A DNA stretch of 12,081 nt from Candidatus Parvarchaeota archaeon (GTDB taxonomy: Archaea; Nanobdellota; Nanobdellia; Parvarchaeales; Parvarchaeaceae). Below, piece by piece: positions 1 to 5,775 of the stretch (positions are counted from its first letter, which is position 1; every line of letters starts with the position of its first letter). Under the pieces are notes generated by a model. It worked only from the letters and a program-made list of their open reading frames with translations. It searched no databases and was not told the DNA's origin. The stretch is from contig JAPDMB010000014.1 of the NCBI GenBank assembly GCA_025920305.1, forward strand, positions 1-12,081. The letters run 5' to 3'. The translations under genes were made by a program, and so were the position numbers.

Positions 1-261
1 ATCAGGGGAAAGAAGGTCTACATAAGCATAGATATGGACGTATTCGATCCATCAATAGCGCCGGGGGTCGGGACACCGCAGCCGAACGGACTGCACTATG
101 GGGAGACCCTCCACATACTTAGGCAGATAATCGGCAGATCCTCCCTTGTCGGAGCTGATGTAAATGAGGTTAGGCCTCTAAATGACGACAAATCCACGGA
201 GATCCTAGCCGCAAAGCTCGTGCAGGACATGATCTCTATGAATGAGAGGAAACTGCGCTAA
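1..261 (+). CDS. speB: Agmatinase / arginase-family ureohydrolase, C-terminal part (5' end outside window)
   Basis: This is the last 86 codons of a ureohydrolase; the reading frame is open from base 1 and ends at TAA 259-261. The family signature S-x-D-x-D-x-x-x-D-P is visible (SIDMDVFDPSIAPGVGTP at residues 9-26 of the fragment). Its two aspartates (D11 and D13 here) are metal ligands of the binuclear Mn site in this family. A later VGADVNEVRP stretch matches the conserved C-terminal segment with the substrate-side glutamate. In archaea this family usually hydrolyses agmatine to putrescine and urea, but aminopropylagmatine ureohydrolase activity is an alternative, and the N-terminal residues needed to judge substrate are absent. 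The gene converges on a minus-strand membrane-protein gene 10 nt downstream, so the two transcripts probably overlap at their 3' ends. Confidence 0.93.
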   Translation: MRGKKVYISIDMDVFDPSIAPGVGTPQPNGLHYGETLHILRQIIGRSSLVGADVNEVRPLNDDKSTEILAAKLVQDMISMNERKLR

Positions 262-271
262 GGCCGCGCCT

Positions 272-616
272 TCACCTGAACCTGAAGAACAGGACAGCAA
301 ACATCATGAGGCCGAAGTAAGCCACAAGGTTGGCATACTCCCATATTATCGTCCCTGGGCTGTAAAATGAGACTATGCCTGTGGACAGATATCCTACGGC
401 TATCGCTATCGCGGATATGAACAGGAACACGAATGCCGATATGGTCCTCTTCGGGTCTACGAATATCTTGGCGAACATCTGGCTTGGATTCTTCTTGACC
501 TTGTATATCCCTATGAACAGGAAGATGAAGGCTAACAGGTTCAATGCGAAGCTTATGAACCTGTAGTATACGTCGAAGCCGTTGAATATGAATGAGAAAG
601 ACACCGCACTGATCAT
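272..616 (-). CDS. Small three-helix membrane protein (second gene of a pair)
   Basis: I do not recognise this 114-aa protein. It has three hydrophobic segments, at about residues 18-40, 58-80 and 88-112, and the loop between the first two is basic (IYKVKKNPSQ) with a V-D-P motif just before helix 2. The protein ends in a charged FFRFR tail. I place the start at the ATG at 616-614, not at the in-frame ATG at 643: the 616 ATG overlaps the TGA of the upstream gene as ATGA and is preceded 5 nt away by GGAGG, within a GAGGAGGT match at 621-628. It is therefore translationally coupled to its neighbour, and the two products may form a heteromeric membrane complex. Stop is TGA. The helix layout and the N/D-P motif resemble the upstream partner, suggesting an old tandem duplication. 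Confidence 0.75.
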   Translation of the reverse strand: MISAVSFSFIFNGFDVYYRFISFALNLLAFIFLFIGIYKVKKNPSQMFAKIFVDPKRTISAFVFLFISAIAIAVGYLSTGIVSFYSPGTIIWEYANLVAYFGLMMFAVLFFRFR

Positions 617-978
617 GCGAACCTCCTCATCTTCCTGTACCATGCGTAGACCACGTAGAGGAAGACAACTATCGTTACCAGCCCGAATGCGTAGGAGAGG
701 AAGAAAAATACGGTGAATGGGAGATTGCTGAAGCTGGGCGTGCCTGCGAACCGCTGCATGATCGTTGTTATGCCTGTGAGCAGGATGAAGACCGCAGGAA
801 AGATGAAAAGGCTGACATATTTTTGCGACTCCAGCGGGTTCAGCATGAAGACTGTCAAAGGCGCGTTATCGCCCCTGTGCTTGAACAATATTCTGACGAT
901 CGAAAAGGTGAAAAAAATTGCAAATAAGCCTATCACGCCTATCGCAAGATATATCAGGCTCACGACATCCAACTGCAT
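613..978 (-). CDS. Small three-helix membrane protein (first gene of a pair)
   Basis: This 121-aa protein of unknown function has hydrophobic segments at about residues 6-31, 54-75 and 84-112. There is a charged loop RILFKHRGDNAP after helix 1, an L-N-P motif before helix 2, and a basic C-terminus (WYRKMRRFA). It has no cysteines, no recognisable catalytic motif and no cleavable signal peptide that I can argue for. The start ATG at 978-976 lies about 28 nt downstream of a TATA-like box, so the message is probably leaderless. It overlaps the following gene by 4 nt (ATGA), which indicates an operon. The promoter is squeezed between this gene and the end of dnaG 36 nt upstream. A subunit or assembly role is possible but unsupported. 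Confidence 0.78.
   Translation of the reverse strand: MQLDVVSLIYLAIGVIGLFAIFFTFSIVRILFKHRGDNAPLTVFMLNPLESQKYVSLFIFPAVFILLTGITTIMQRFAGTPSFSNLPFTVFFFLSYAFGLVTIVVFLYVVYAWYRKMRRFA
621..628 (-). promoter_or_regulatory. Shine-Dalgarno site for the second membrane-protein gene
   Basis: The minus strand reads GAGGAGGT, with GGAGG 5 nt before the ATG at 616. It lies inside the upstream coding sequence and decides the start of the downstream gene in favour of the ATGA overlap rather than the ATG at 643, which would lack a site at a proper distance. Confidence 0.7.
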
Positions 979-1001
979 ATCTAAGGTTATACATGCATGG
1001 A

Positions 1002-1012
1002 GTTATATACTT
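1002..1012 (-). promoter_or_regulatory. TATA box of the membrane-protein pair
   Basis: The minus strand reads AAAAAGTATATAAC; the TATATA core is centred about 28 nt before the ATG at 978, and the A-rich stretch just upstream fits a BRE. The distance predicts transcription starting a few bases before the start codon, so the mRNA is leaderless or nearly so. Confidence 0.6.
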
Positions 1013-1013
1013 T

Positions 1014-2192
1014 TTATCTATATTTGTAGCCTACATCCTCATAAGAGAGGAGAATAACCTTGTCGCTGCTGCTGCTTACACGGCTGCCTATAACGTACGT
1101 GACGCCTGCCTCCTCTGCGCTCCTGACGATTTCATCGCCGACTATGCCGTCTAAGACGACCGTATAGACCCCCTCTATGTTCAATATTGCGCTGTCCACC
1201 TCCTTATAGGGTATCCTTCCGACTATGTTCAGGTTAGCATCGGTAAGAAAAGCCCCTCTTGTGCCTATTATCTCGTTTATGAGCGGCAGGAATTTCTTCT
1301 TCGTCTCCTCCGGGATGTTCACAGTCTTCTCCTCCTTCTTCTGTTCCTCTGCGCCCCTCTTGGAAGCGCCTGGAGAATACTCCTCAAGGGTGACCTTGCT
1401 CCTCAGAGCCTGATTTATCTCCTTCTTAGTCAGCTCCTCCACCTCCCTGCCGGATGGAGCTTTCGCTATGAAATCGACATGGCCTGTCTGCGTGAAGGCA
1501 TTGATTATCATATCCCCTCCCCTGTCGCCGTCCACGAAGAGGGTTATTATCTTCTTGTGACTCAAATCTATTACAGACTGCGGTATCGTAGTGCCGTTCA
1601 TCCCTATGACATTAGTGAAGCCGTGTTTAAGCATGTTTAGGACGTCCGCTCTCCCCTCCACGATTATTACCTCCTCTGAGTTGTCTATATCCGGACCTGC
1701 AGGCAGCTTCTCCGGGCCGTACTCTATCAGCTCCTTCTGCCTGACGTTCTCATACAGTTTCTGCAGGAGCTCTGTAGTATCCACAGAAGTCTTGTTCATT
1801 GAGCTTTGAAGCAGGTCCTCCGCCCTCTTGGCTATGTACTCCCTCTTCGAAACCCTTACATCCTCCACGCCTTCTACCTTTATCGTCGCCTTCGAGGGGC
1901 CTATCCTATCGATCGTCTCTATGGCTGCGCCTATCAGCGCCGTCTCCGCAAGATCCAAAGACGTGGGGATTATTATCTCGCCTGTCGTCTCGCCGTTCGC
2001 CGCAGAGCTCACCACCTCTATCCTGCCTATCTTCCCATTCCTCTGGGCTTCCCTTAGGTCCAGTTCATCCCCTAACAGTCCCTCCGTCTGCCCGAATACC
2101 GCGCCTATTATGTCCGGTTTCTCAACCATGCTCTCCGCCTTAAACTTTGCCTTCAATACATATTTGAAGGACGCTGGCCCTATCTTTGCCAT
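1014..2192 (-). CDS. dnaG: Archaeal DnaG (Toprim-domain primase-like, exosome-associated)
   Basis: This is the archaeal DnaG protein. The N-terminal region (about 1-110) is the conserved archaeal module. A Toprim domain follows: the VIIVEGRADV motif carries the catalytic-type glutamate (E179), and FVDGDRGGD carries the metal-binding acidic residues (D221, D223). A charged linker around residues 280-300 leads to a C-terminal domain. In studied archaea this protein is a stable exosome subunit that helps recruit poly(A)-rich RNA, and primase activity has also been reported. The length of 392 aa is typical. I chose the ATG at 2192, not the in-frame ATG two codons upstream at 2198, because GGAGG lies 8 nt from the former and only 2 nt from the latter. 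Stop is TAA. No partner exosome genes lie nearby. Identification is secure; which activity dominates here cannot be told. Confidence 0.96.
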   Translation of the reverse strand: MAKIGPASFKYVLKAKFKAESMVEKPDIIGAVFGQTEGLLGDELDLREAQRNGKIGRIEVVSSAANGETTGEIIIPTSLDLAETALIGAAIETIDRIGPSKATIKVEGVEDVRVSKREYIAKRAEDLLQSSMNKTSVDTTELLQKLYENVRQKELIEYGPEKLPAGPDIDNSEEVIIVEGRADVLNMLKHGFTNVIGMNGTTIPQSVIDLSHKKIITLFVDGDRGGDMIINAFTQTGHVDFIAKAPSGREVEELTKKEINQALRSKVTLEEYSPGASKRGAEEQKKEEKTVNIPEETKKKFLPLINEIIGTRGAFLTDANLNIVGRIPYKEVDSAILNIEGVYTVVLDGIVGDEIVRSAEEAGVTYVIGSRVSSSSDKVILLSYEDVGYKYR

Positions 2193-2200
2193 AAACATTA

Positions 2201-2206
2201 CCTCCG
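2201..2206 (-). promoter_or_regulatory. Shine-Dalgarno site of dnaG
   Basis: GGAGG on the minus strand lies 8 nt before the ATG at 2192 and only 2 nt before the ATG at 2198, which favours the inner start. It also shows that dnaG mRNA has a leader, unlike most neighbouring first genes. Confidence 0.7.
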
Positions 2207-2428
2207 CTTGCTAATCCGATACAATCCAAGGAAAATGTAAAAGACAGGCTTACTTCAATCAGACCTGCTCTTCTCCATAGCTGCCAATCTCTTATATTCA
2301 AACATAAATCATTCTTTTCGAACAGCTGACCTTTGCTTTAGATAAGCTGCCTACCCTACTTTACTTGGTTGTATTATAGTGAACTAATTGAATTTCATCA
2401 TATATATAGTTTGACTTCGCACGTAGAT

Positions 2429-2530
2429 CGGCTTCCCATAGGGGAGATTAGGCTTTATTTCGGACGTCTTTAGGATGCTGCTTCTAAAAATCCGCGCTGA
2501 ACTCCGCCTTTGCTGATAGCGCATCGGCAG
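2429..2530 (+). ncRNA. Candidate small RNA of unknown class
   Basis: A TATA-like run (TATATATA) at about 2399-2408 predicts a plus-strand start near 2429. Immediately after is a hairpin CTTCCC-ATA-GGGGAG (2432-2446, six pairs with one G-U). A second hairpin GCTGAT-AGCGC-ATCGGC (2512-2528) closes the region. I see no C/D-box, SRP or RNase P signature. The prediction rests on promoter spacing plus structure only and is weak. Confidence 0.2.
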
Positions 2531-2537
2531 CGAGCCA

Positions 2538-3464
2538 TCATTCCACCACATTCTCCAGGAGCTCTATGTGCGGCTCATCTGAGGATATCCTAACCTTCGC
2601 ATTCAGGGGTATGAGCATCTGGTCCTCCCCATGCCCGAATGGCATGCCGTAAAGGGAAGGCTTCTTCAGATCCAGCATGTAATCCTGTATTATCTCCTCT
2701 ATGGAAGGGAGACTCTCTTCAGATTTAGGTATGTCTGTGAAGTCTCCAAAGACGAACCCGCTGAACTTGTCTAGGATCTTCCCAAGCTTCAGCCTGAAAA
2801 GGTACCTGTCTACGTCGCTTGAGGTCGTAGCTATGTCCTCGAAGAAGGCTATCTTCCCCTTCAGATCCGGCATGTAGTCCGTGCCTATCAGCGAAGCGAA
2901 AGACGAGATGTTTGTGCCCTCGCTTATCCCCTCTGCGGTTCCAGGGACGACGTACTTTATGATCTTGTCTATGTTGAAGGCTATATCATTTGACTCCCCT
3001 CTTAGCACCTTCAGGAAGCCTGAGAAGGAAGATTTCTTCATCTCATCCAGGTCCGCGCCTGGCATCGGACCGTGGAAAGTTATAAGGTTCGCGAACTTAT
3101 GCATTGCCAGATGCAGGGAGGTTATGTCACTGTAGCCCATGAATATCTTAGGATGGGCTTTTATTGCATCATAATCTATGAGTGGTACGATCCTCGTCGA
3201 GCCATAACCGCCCCTCGCACAGAATATCGCGTCGACCGAGGGATCTTTGAAAGCTGCGTTAAATTCCTCGGCTCTCTCCTTGTCCGGCGCTGCCAGATCA
3301 GCCCTCTGGACCAGCCTCCTGAGGTTATCACCAAGGCTTACCGTATAGCCTGCCTTCTTGAGTATGTTTATGCCTGCCGACAGGACTTTCATGTCTGGCG
3401 GGCTGGCTGGAGCTATTATCCTTATGTTCGCCTTATCCTTGAGTCTCGGTGCCTTCAAGACCAT
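2538..3464 (-). CDS. Peptidase family S66: LD-carboxypeptidase / MccF-like serine peptidase
   Basis: This 308-aa protein has the S66 fold and all three expected catalytic positions: the nucleophile serine in GYSDIT (S112), glutamate in FFEDIATT (E209), and histidine in FGHGED (H278). The spacing matches the Ser-Glu-His arrangement known for LD-carboxypeptidase A. IRIIAPASPP near the N-terminus and FCARGGYGS (residues 81-89) are also typical. Family members cleave L,D-tetrapeptides of murein or, as MccF, the amide bond of peptide-nucleotide antibiotics such as microcin C. Archaea lack murein, so detoxification or amide hydrolysis of another substrate is more likely. I chose the ATG at 3464, 17 codons inside the longest frame, because a TATA box sits about 27 nt upstream of it; the longer start would lie upstream of the promoter. 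It is monocistronic, cytoplasmic, with no signal peptide. Stop is TGA. Confidence 0.92.
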   Translation of the reverse strand: MVLKAPRLKDKANIRIIAPASPPDMKVLSAGINILKKAGYTVSLGDNLRRLVQRADLAAPDKERAEEFNAAFKDPSVDAIFCARGGYGSTRIVPLIDYDAIKAHPKIFMGYSDITSLHLAMHKFANLITFHGPMPGADLDEMKKSSFSGFLKVLRGESNDIAFNIDKIIKYVVPGTAEGISEGTNISSFASLIGTDYMPDLKGKIAFFEDIATTSSDVDRYLFRLKLGKILDKFSGFVFGDFTDIPKSEESLPSIEEIIQDYMLDLKKPSLYGMPFGHGEDQMLIPLNAKVRISSDEPHIELLENVVE

Positions 3465-3486
3465 AACAAACCTATGCAGAGGGCTG

Positions 3487-3499
3487 ATATATATACCTT
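3487..3499 (-). promoter_or_regulatory. TATA box of the S66 peptidase gene
   Basis: The minus strand reads AAAGGTATATATAT. The TATA core at 3487-3496 is centred about 27 nt before the ATG at 3464, and the A-rich sequence before it fits a BRE. This predicts a leaderless mRNA and fixes the start codon. Confidence 0.7.
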
Positions 3500-3591
3500 T
3501 TTTGGCAGCCTCCAAAGCCTCTGTGCTTTGCTGTATTGGTATTTAGATCTAGGCTGAACTAATAAAGGTATCTCCCGCTTATCTCAAATGT

Positions 3592-3783
3592 CTACTTGCA
3601 TCCTTTCCGTGACCTTCCAGTTAGCGGCTCCATAAGCGAGCGAAAGTAGGCTGATGCTTCCTCTGTGTCTGTCCTAGGCTCAAATCCCAGCTCATCAAAC
3701 ACCTCCTAAAAAACATCATAGTAAGGAGGCCCCATCATGTGCACTTTGAATATTGATAGAATCTTTTCCAGCAGGATAAAAAA
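3592..3783 (-). pseudogene. Decayed or TAG-interrupted ORF, protein unknown
   Basis: On the minus strand one frame from 3783 to 3594 is open except for a single TAG at 3708-3706. Before it the frame reads a hydrophobic helix-like stretch and then KVHMMGPPYYDVF. After it come EVFDELGFEPRTDTEEASAY and FRSLMEPLTGRSRKGCK, ending at TAG 3594-3592. The composition on both sides of the stop looks like a real soluble protein tail, which points to a remnant of a lost gene. Adjacent TAA and TAG codons at 3789-3784 bound it upstream, where the promoter of the divergent gene now lies. I do not recognise the family. Read-through or pyrrolysine insertion at TAG is an alternative that nothing else here supports. 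Confidence 0.4.
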
Positions 3784-3794
3784 CTATTAATATG
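3783..3794 (+). promoter_or_regulatory. TATA box of the 172-aa gene
   Basis: The plus strand reads AAAAAACTATTAATAT. The A/T core is centred about 28 nt before the ATG at 3816, predicting leaderless transcription from that codon and excluding the in-frame ATG at 3792, which lies within the box. Confidence 0.55.
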
Positions 3795-3815
3795 CCCTCA
3801 TCTCATAGCATACAT

Positions 3816-4334
3816 ATGAGCCTTGAGGATAATATTGAATACCTGAAGAGAAAAGGAGAGGGAAACAGAGAATTCGAAAATATTCTAAATAGCATGGCTA
3901 ATTTGAGACCTGAATATGATTACTTCGAACTGGTGACACCGGTTCTATCTGGAAGCAGAATGGCGTATAAGGCTCTGTTCGATTCAAACATAATACCAAG
4001 GTACCTGGAGTATGTGCCCCACTTCTATATAACGGAGAGGAGTGATATTCTGAACAGGCTTTTAAAGGTAAAGGAGGATGATCCAGACATAGTGTTTGAC
4101 AGAAGCATATTATTCGGCGGTAACATTCTAGACGGAGATTACTATATATTTTTCCTGACATACGATAATGATGAGAAGAGAGGCCGGACGTACCTGCTCT
4201 GGAGGGATTCGAAGAGATCCGGGCTGGATATGGTGTCAACCTGGGGAGAGGAAGGACTTAATAGATACAGGGACCTGCTTGAAAAGATGCTAAACGAGAC
4301 ACTGGAATTGAACGATCCGGACGGATACGGTTAG
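3816..4334 (+). CDS. Hypothetical protein, 172 aa (distant SMI1/KNR4-like resemblance)
   Basis: I do not recognise this soluble, mixed alpha/beta, acidic protein. The N-terminus is helical and charged (MSLEDNIEYLKRKGEGNREF). The centre has I-L-F-G-G-N-I-L-D-G-D-Y-Y-I-F-F (about residues 98-113), followed by RGRTYLLWRD and a C-terminal helix rich in E, L and K. The order 'G-G-N...G-D-Y-Y...Y-L-W-R-D...C-terminal helix' is reminiscent of the SMI1/KNR4 (SUKH) fold often found in immunity proteins, but the match is by eye and weak. There are no cysteines, signal peptide or membrane segments. I chose the ATG at 3816 because the TATA box sits 28 nt before it. Stop is TAG, the only TAG among the intact genes here. 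It is monocistronic. Confidence 0.75.
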   Translation: MSLEDNIEYLKRKGEGNREFENILNSMANLRPEYDYFELVTPVLSGSRMAYKALFDSNIIPRYLEYVPHFYITERSDILNRLLKVKEDDPDIVFDRSILFGGNILDGDYYIFFLTYDNDEKRGRTYLLWRDSKRSGLDMVSTWGEEGLNRYRDLLEKMLNETLELNDPDGYG

Positions 4335-4386
4335 CTCATCTTGATACAGCCGGGCTACATTATGGCTGAGAGATCCAACCGCCAAA

Positions 4387-4397
4387 GGATTTAAGTG
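4387..4397 (+). promoter_or_regulatory. TATA box of the MazG-like gene
   Basis: The plus strand reads CCAAAGGATTTAAG. The TTTAA core is about 26 nt before the ATG at 4418 and a purine-rich BRE-like stretch precedes it, so a leaderless mRNA is expected. Confidence 0.6.
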
Positions 4398-4417
4398 CAT
4401 GAGTCTTCATTAATTCG

Positions 4418-4807
4418 ATGGATATAGAGAGCCTTCAGAAGATAAGCAAAAGATTCATAGATGAGAGAGACTGGAGAAAATTCCAGACTGCGAAGGAGCT
4501 GGCTATCAACACCTCTATAGAAGCCAATGAGCTGCTTGAGCTATTCCTGTGGAAAGACGGGAAGAGGATTGATAAGTCGCTTAAAAGCCATAAGGATGAT
4601 GAACTTCTGAAGAAAATTGAGAATGAGACGGCCGACGTTTTCTTCTCCTGCCTGGCTATGGCCGACCATCTTGGATTCGACCTTGGGGAAGCATTCTTGT
4701 CCAAGATGGAGCAGCTTGACAAGAGATATGACAAGAGGAAGGTCAAAGGGAAGGTCGTGAAGATATCCGAAGAGGATTGGCTAAGCAGAAGGAAGCGACG
4801 CCCCTAA
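4418..4807 (+). CDS. MazG-like nucleotide pyrophosphohydrolase (dCTPase/RS21-C6 type)
   Basis: This 129-aa all-alpha protein matches the single-domain MazG-like family, which hydrolyses (d)NTPs to (d)NMP and pyrophosphate in nucleotide-pool sanitation. ERDWRKFQTAKELAINTSIE carries the W, F, P/A-K-L pattern typical of the RS21-C6/dCTP pyrophosphatase group. The Mg-binding glutamates are in IEANELLELF (E35 and E38), and the second metal motif is ENETAD (E70 and D73). Together they form the expected E-x-x-E ... E-x-x-D signature. The C-terminal part (about 100-129) is strongly basic (DKRYDKRKVKGK, RRKRRP). Such proteins usually act as tetramers or dimers in the cytoplasm. The start ATG is preceded by a TATA box at the leaderless distance. 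It is monocistronic, ending in TAA. Which NTP it prefers cannot be told. Confidence 0.9.
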   Translation: MDIESLQKISKRFIDERDWRKFQTAKELAINTSIEANELLELFLWKDGKRIDKSLKSHKDDELLKKIENETADVFFSCLAMADHLGFDLGEAFLSKMEQLDKRYDKRKVKGKVVKISEEDWLSRRKRRP

Positions 4808-5171
4808 AGCAGCGATACATCAACACCGTGAGCGGAAGATCCCACATCTTTCATAGCAGGATGAGAGCGGACTTCAAAGTATAGACATCATCACAATCAG
4901 GCTTTCTGCTATGCATCCTATAATGCTAGTGAGATAAGACAATATATAAAGAAGTGATGATTACTACCTTTCTTACTAAATACATCCTCTTTCGAGTGCT
5001 TCATATCTATATTATAAAAGATCCTATTAAAACCATCGTTGCCAAAATGACATAAATTCACGATGTGCACCTTCGGAAGCAGGTACACGAAGACACTTAT
5101 TGGCAGGCTATAGATAGTGTTCTTCATGGTCCATTGCCAATTTTTCACATTCGGAACTACTGACTTGGGAT
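4808..5171. other. 364-nt intergenic region without a convincing gene
   Basis: I see no supported gene. A minus-strand 76-codon frame (4918-5148) is rich in aromatic and hydrophobic residues, and its only upstream sequence is the tRNA gene, so I do not call it. Plus-strand TATA-like runs occur at 4941-4950 and 5011-5019 but lead to no ORF. A GTGATGA word at 4954 resembles a C box, but no CTGA D box follows within about 60 nt. Confidence 0.5.
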
Positions 5172-5244
5172 GGGGCTGCTGGGATTTGAACCCGGGTTAC
5201 CAGAGCCCAAGTCTGGCGTCCTGACCAAGCTAGACTACAGCCCC
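5172..5244 (-). tRNA. tRNA-Pro (anticodon UGG)
   Basis: The 73-nt cloverleaf folds on the minus strand. The acceptor GGGGCTG/CAGCCCC is seven perfect pairs, the D stem is GTCT/GGAC, and the anticodon stem is CCAGA/TCTGG with loop CTTGGGC, which places TGG at positions 34-36. The variable loop is four nt and the T loop is TTCAAAT. The T stem CCGGG/CCCAG contains one C-A mismatch at the second pair. CCA is not encoded, as is common in archaea. There is no intron. It lies downstream of rpoN on the same strand with its own promoter candidate. Confidence 0.97.
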
Positions 5245-5270
5245 TTAGGATAAGAAGAAATTTACTTCTA

Positions 5271-5281
5271 TTAAAAATATA
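5271..5281 (-). promoter_or_regulatory. TATA box of tRNA-Pro
   Basis: The minus strand reads GTATATTTTTAATAG, centred about 32 nt before the mature tRNA 5' end at 5244. This predicts a 5-6 nt 5' leader, as expected for an RNase P-processed transcript. A near-perfect palindrome GAAGTAAATTTCTTC (5254-5268) lies between box and tRNA. Confidence 0.5.
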
Positions 5282-5304
5282 CTGCCTGCAGTAAAGGGGG
5301 AAGA

Positions 5305-5496
5305 TCACTGGAGTTCCGAGAAATTTATTATATCCTGCTCCTCAAGGGTCGAAAGCATCGTCGCCCTGCAGCAGTACCTGTCCAGCCCGAGCTCATCCAT
5401 CGCCTGCTTTGGAGACTCAGTCTTTATCTTCTCCTTGTATTTCTCCCAGAGGTTCGACAGAGGCTTTCCGCAGCTGTAACATCTCATCGGTATCAT
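5305..5496 (-). CDS. rpoN: DNA-directed RNA polymerase subunit N (Rpb10 homologue)
   Basis: This 63-aa protein is the archaeal homologue of eukaryotic Rpb10, a zinc-binding assembly subunit that contacts the large RNA polymerase platform subunits. MIPMRCYSCGKPL gives the N-terminal C-x-x-C (C6 and C9), and GLDRYCCR gives the adjacent cysteine pair (C42 and C43); together they are the invariant zinc site of the family. The family's usual second arginine after RYCCR is replaced by RATM, a small divergence. Length is normal. The start ATG at 5496 is about 25 nt from a TATA box, so the mRNA is probably leaderless. In many archaea rpoN sits in a ribosomal-protein operon with rpl13 and rps9; here it stands alone between tRNA-Pro and the RAM gene. 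Stop is TGA. Confidence 0.96.
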   Translation of the reverse strand: MIPMRCYSCGKPLSNLWEKYKEKIKTESPKQAMDELGLDRYCCRATMLSTLEEQDIINFSELQ

Positions 5497-5517
5497 TCTA
5501 CTATCTTCACCCGCCTT

Positions 5518-5527
5518 GATATAAAAA
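5518..5527 (-). promoter_or_regulatory. TATA box of rpoN
   Basis: The minus strand reads CTTTTTATATC, with the TTTATATC core at 5518-5525, about 25 nt before the rpoN ATG. It begins immediately after the TAA of the upstream RAM gene, so rpoN has its own promoter despite the same-strand neighbour. Confidence 0.6.
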
Positions 5528-5529
5528 GC

Positions 5530-5757
5530 TTATTCCACCGCTATCAGCGTCTCTGTGCTTAGTATTCCGCTTATCTTCCTTGCCGACAGGACAAAGTTCT
5601 GTATGTCCTTAGTGGTTTTTACCTCTATTATGATAGCTATATCGAACCTTCCATAGGTCTTCATGGCTGTCGTAACGTACTTCATCCTCTTCAGCTTGTC
5701 ATAGATCTTATCGGTCTTCTGAGGCGTAACCTCAAGCAGAATCAATGCCTTTTCCAT
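5530..5757 (-). CDS. Stand-alone Lrp/AsnC ligand-binding (RAM) domain protein
   Basis: This 75-aa protein corresponds to the C-terminal effector-binding domain (RAM, beta-alpha-beta-beta-alpha-beta) of Lrp/AsnC regulators without the DNA-binding helix-turn-helix. The sequence MEKALILLEVTPQKTDKIYD begins with the first strand, and the typical T-x-G-x-[FY]-D core is seen as TYGRFDIAIIIEV (about residues 34-46). It ends with LSTETLIAVE, the last strand. Such stand-alone RAM proteins form dimers to octamers, bind amino acids, and may modulate full-length Lrp proteins or enzymes. The length is typical for the stand-alone class, so it is not a truncated regulator. The start ATG has a TATA box 24 nt upstream. 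Stop is TAA. Its ligand cannot be predicted. Confidence 0.93.
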   Translation of the reverse strand: MEKALILLEVTPQKTDKIYDKLKRMKYVTTAMKTYGRFDIAIIIEVKTTKDIQNFVLSARKISGILSTETLIAVE

Positions 5758-5775
5758 GAGATAGAATGTATTTAT

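Larger units (their letters stand above)
2193..2537. other. 345-nt intergenic region between dnaG and the S66 peptidase gene
   Basis: No credible coding ORF is present. Going left to right it holds the dnaG leader and its Shine-Dalgarno site, an A/T-rich stretch around 2280-2410 where the dnaG promoter should lie (no single TATA box is convincing), and then a plus-strand TATA-like run followed by two hairpins (2432-2446 and about 2511-2529). The second hairpin could instead belong to the 3' end of the minus-strand peptidase transcript. A small plus-strand RNA is possible and is listed separately. Confidence 0.5.

Noticed and set aside
1799..2214. Plus-strand frames of 114-128 codons opposite dnaG
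   Set aside because: Proline/serine-rich antisense shadows of dnaG with no promoter or Shine-Dalgarno site.
3680..3691. Exact 12-base match (TCAAATCCCAGC) to the T arm/3' end of tRNA-Pro, as a possible attachment-site duplicate
   Set aside because: The copy is in inverted orientation relative to the tRNA, whereas integration at a tRNA gives a direct repeat, and no integrase lies between. It is also inside the interrupted ORF, so chance is the simplest explanation.
4954..5020. C/D-box small RNA suggested by GTGATGA after a TATA-like run
   Set aside because: No CTGA D or D' box follows at a usable distance.
4918..5148. 76-codon minus-strand frame rich in aromatic residues
   Set aside because: It has no promoter (the tRNA gene is directly upstream), no Shine-Dalgarno site and low-complexity, A/T-driven composition; no domain is recognisable.
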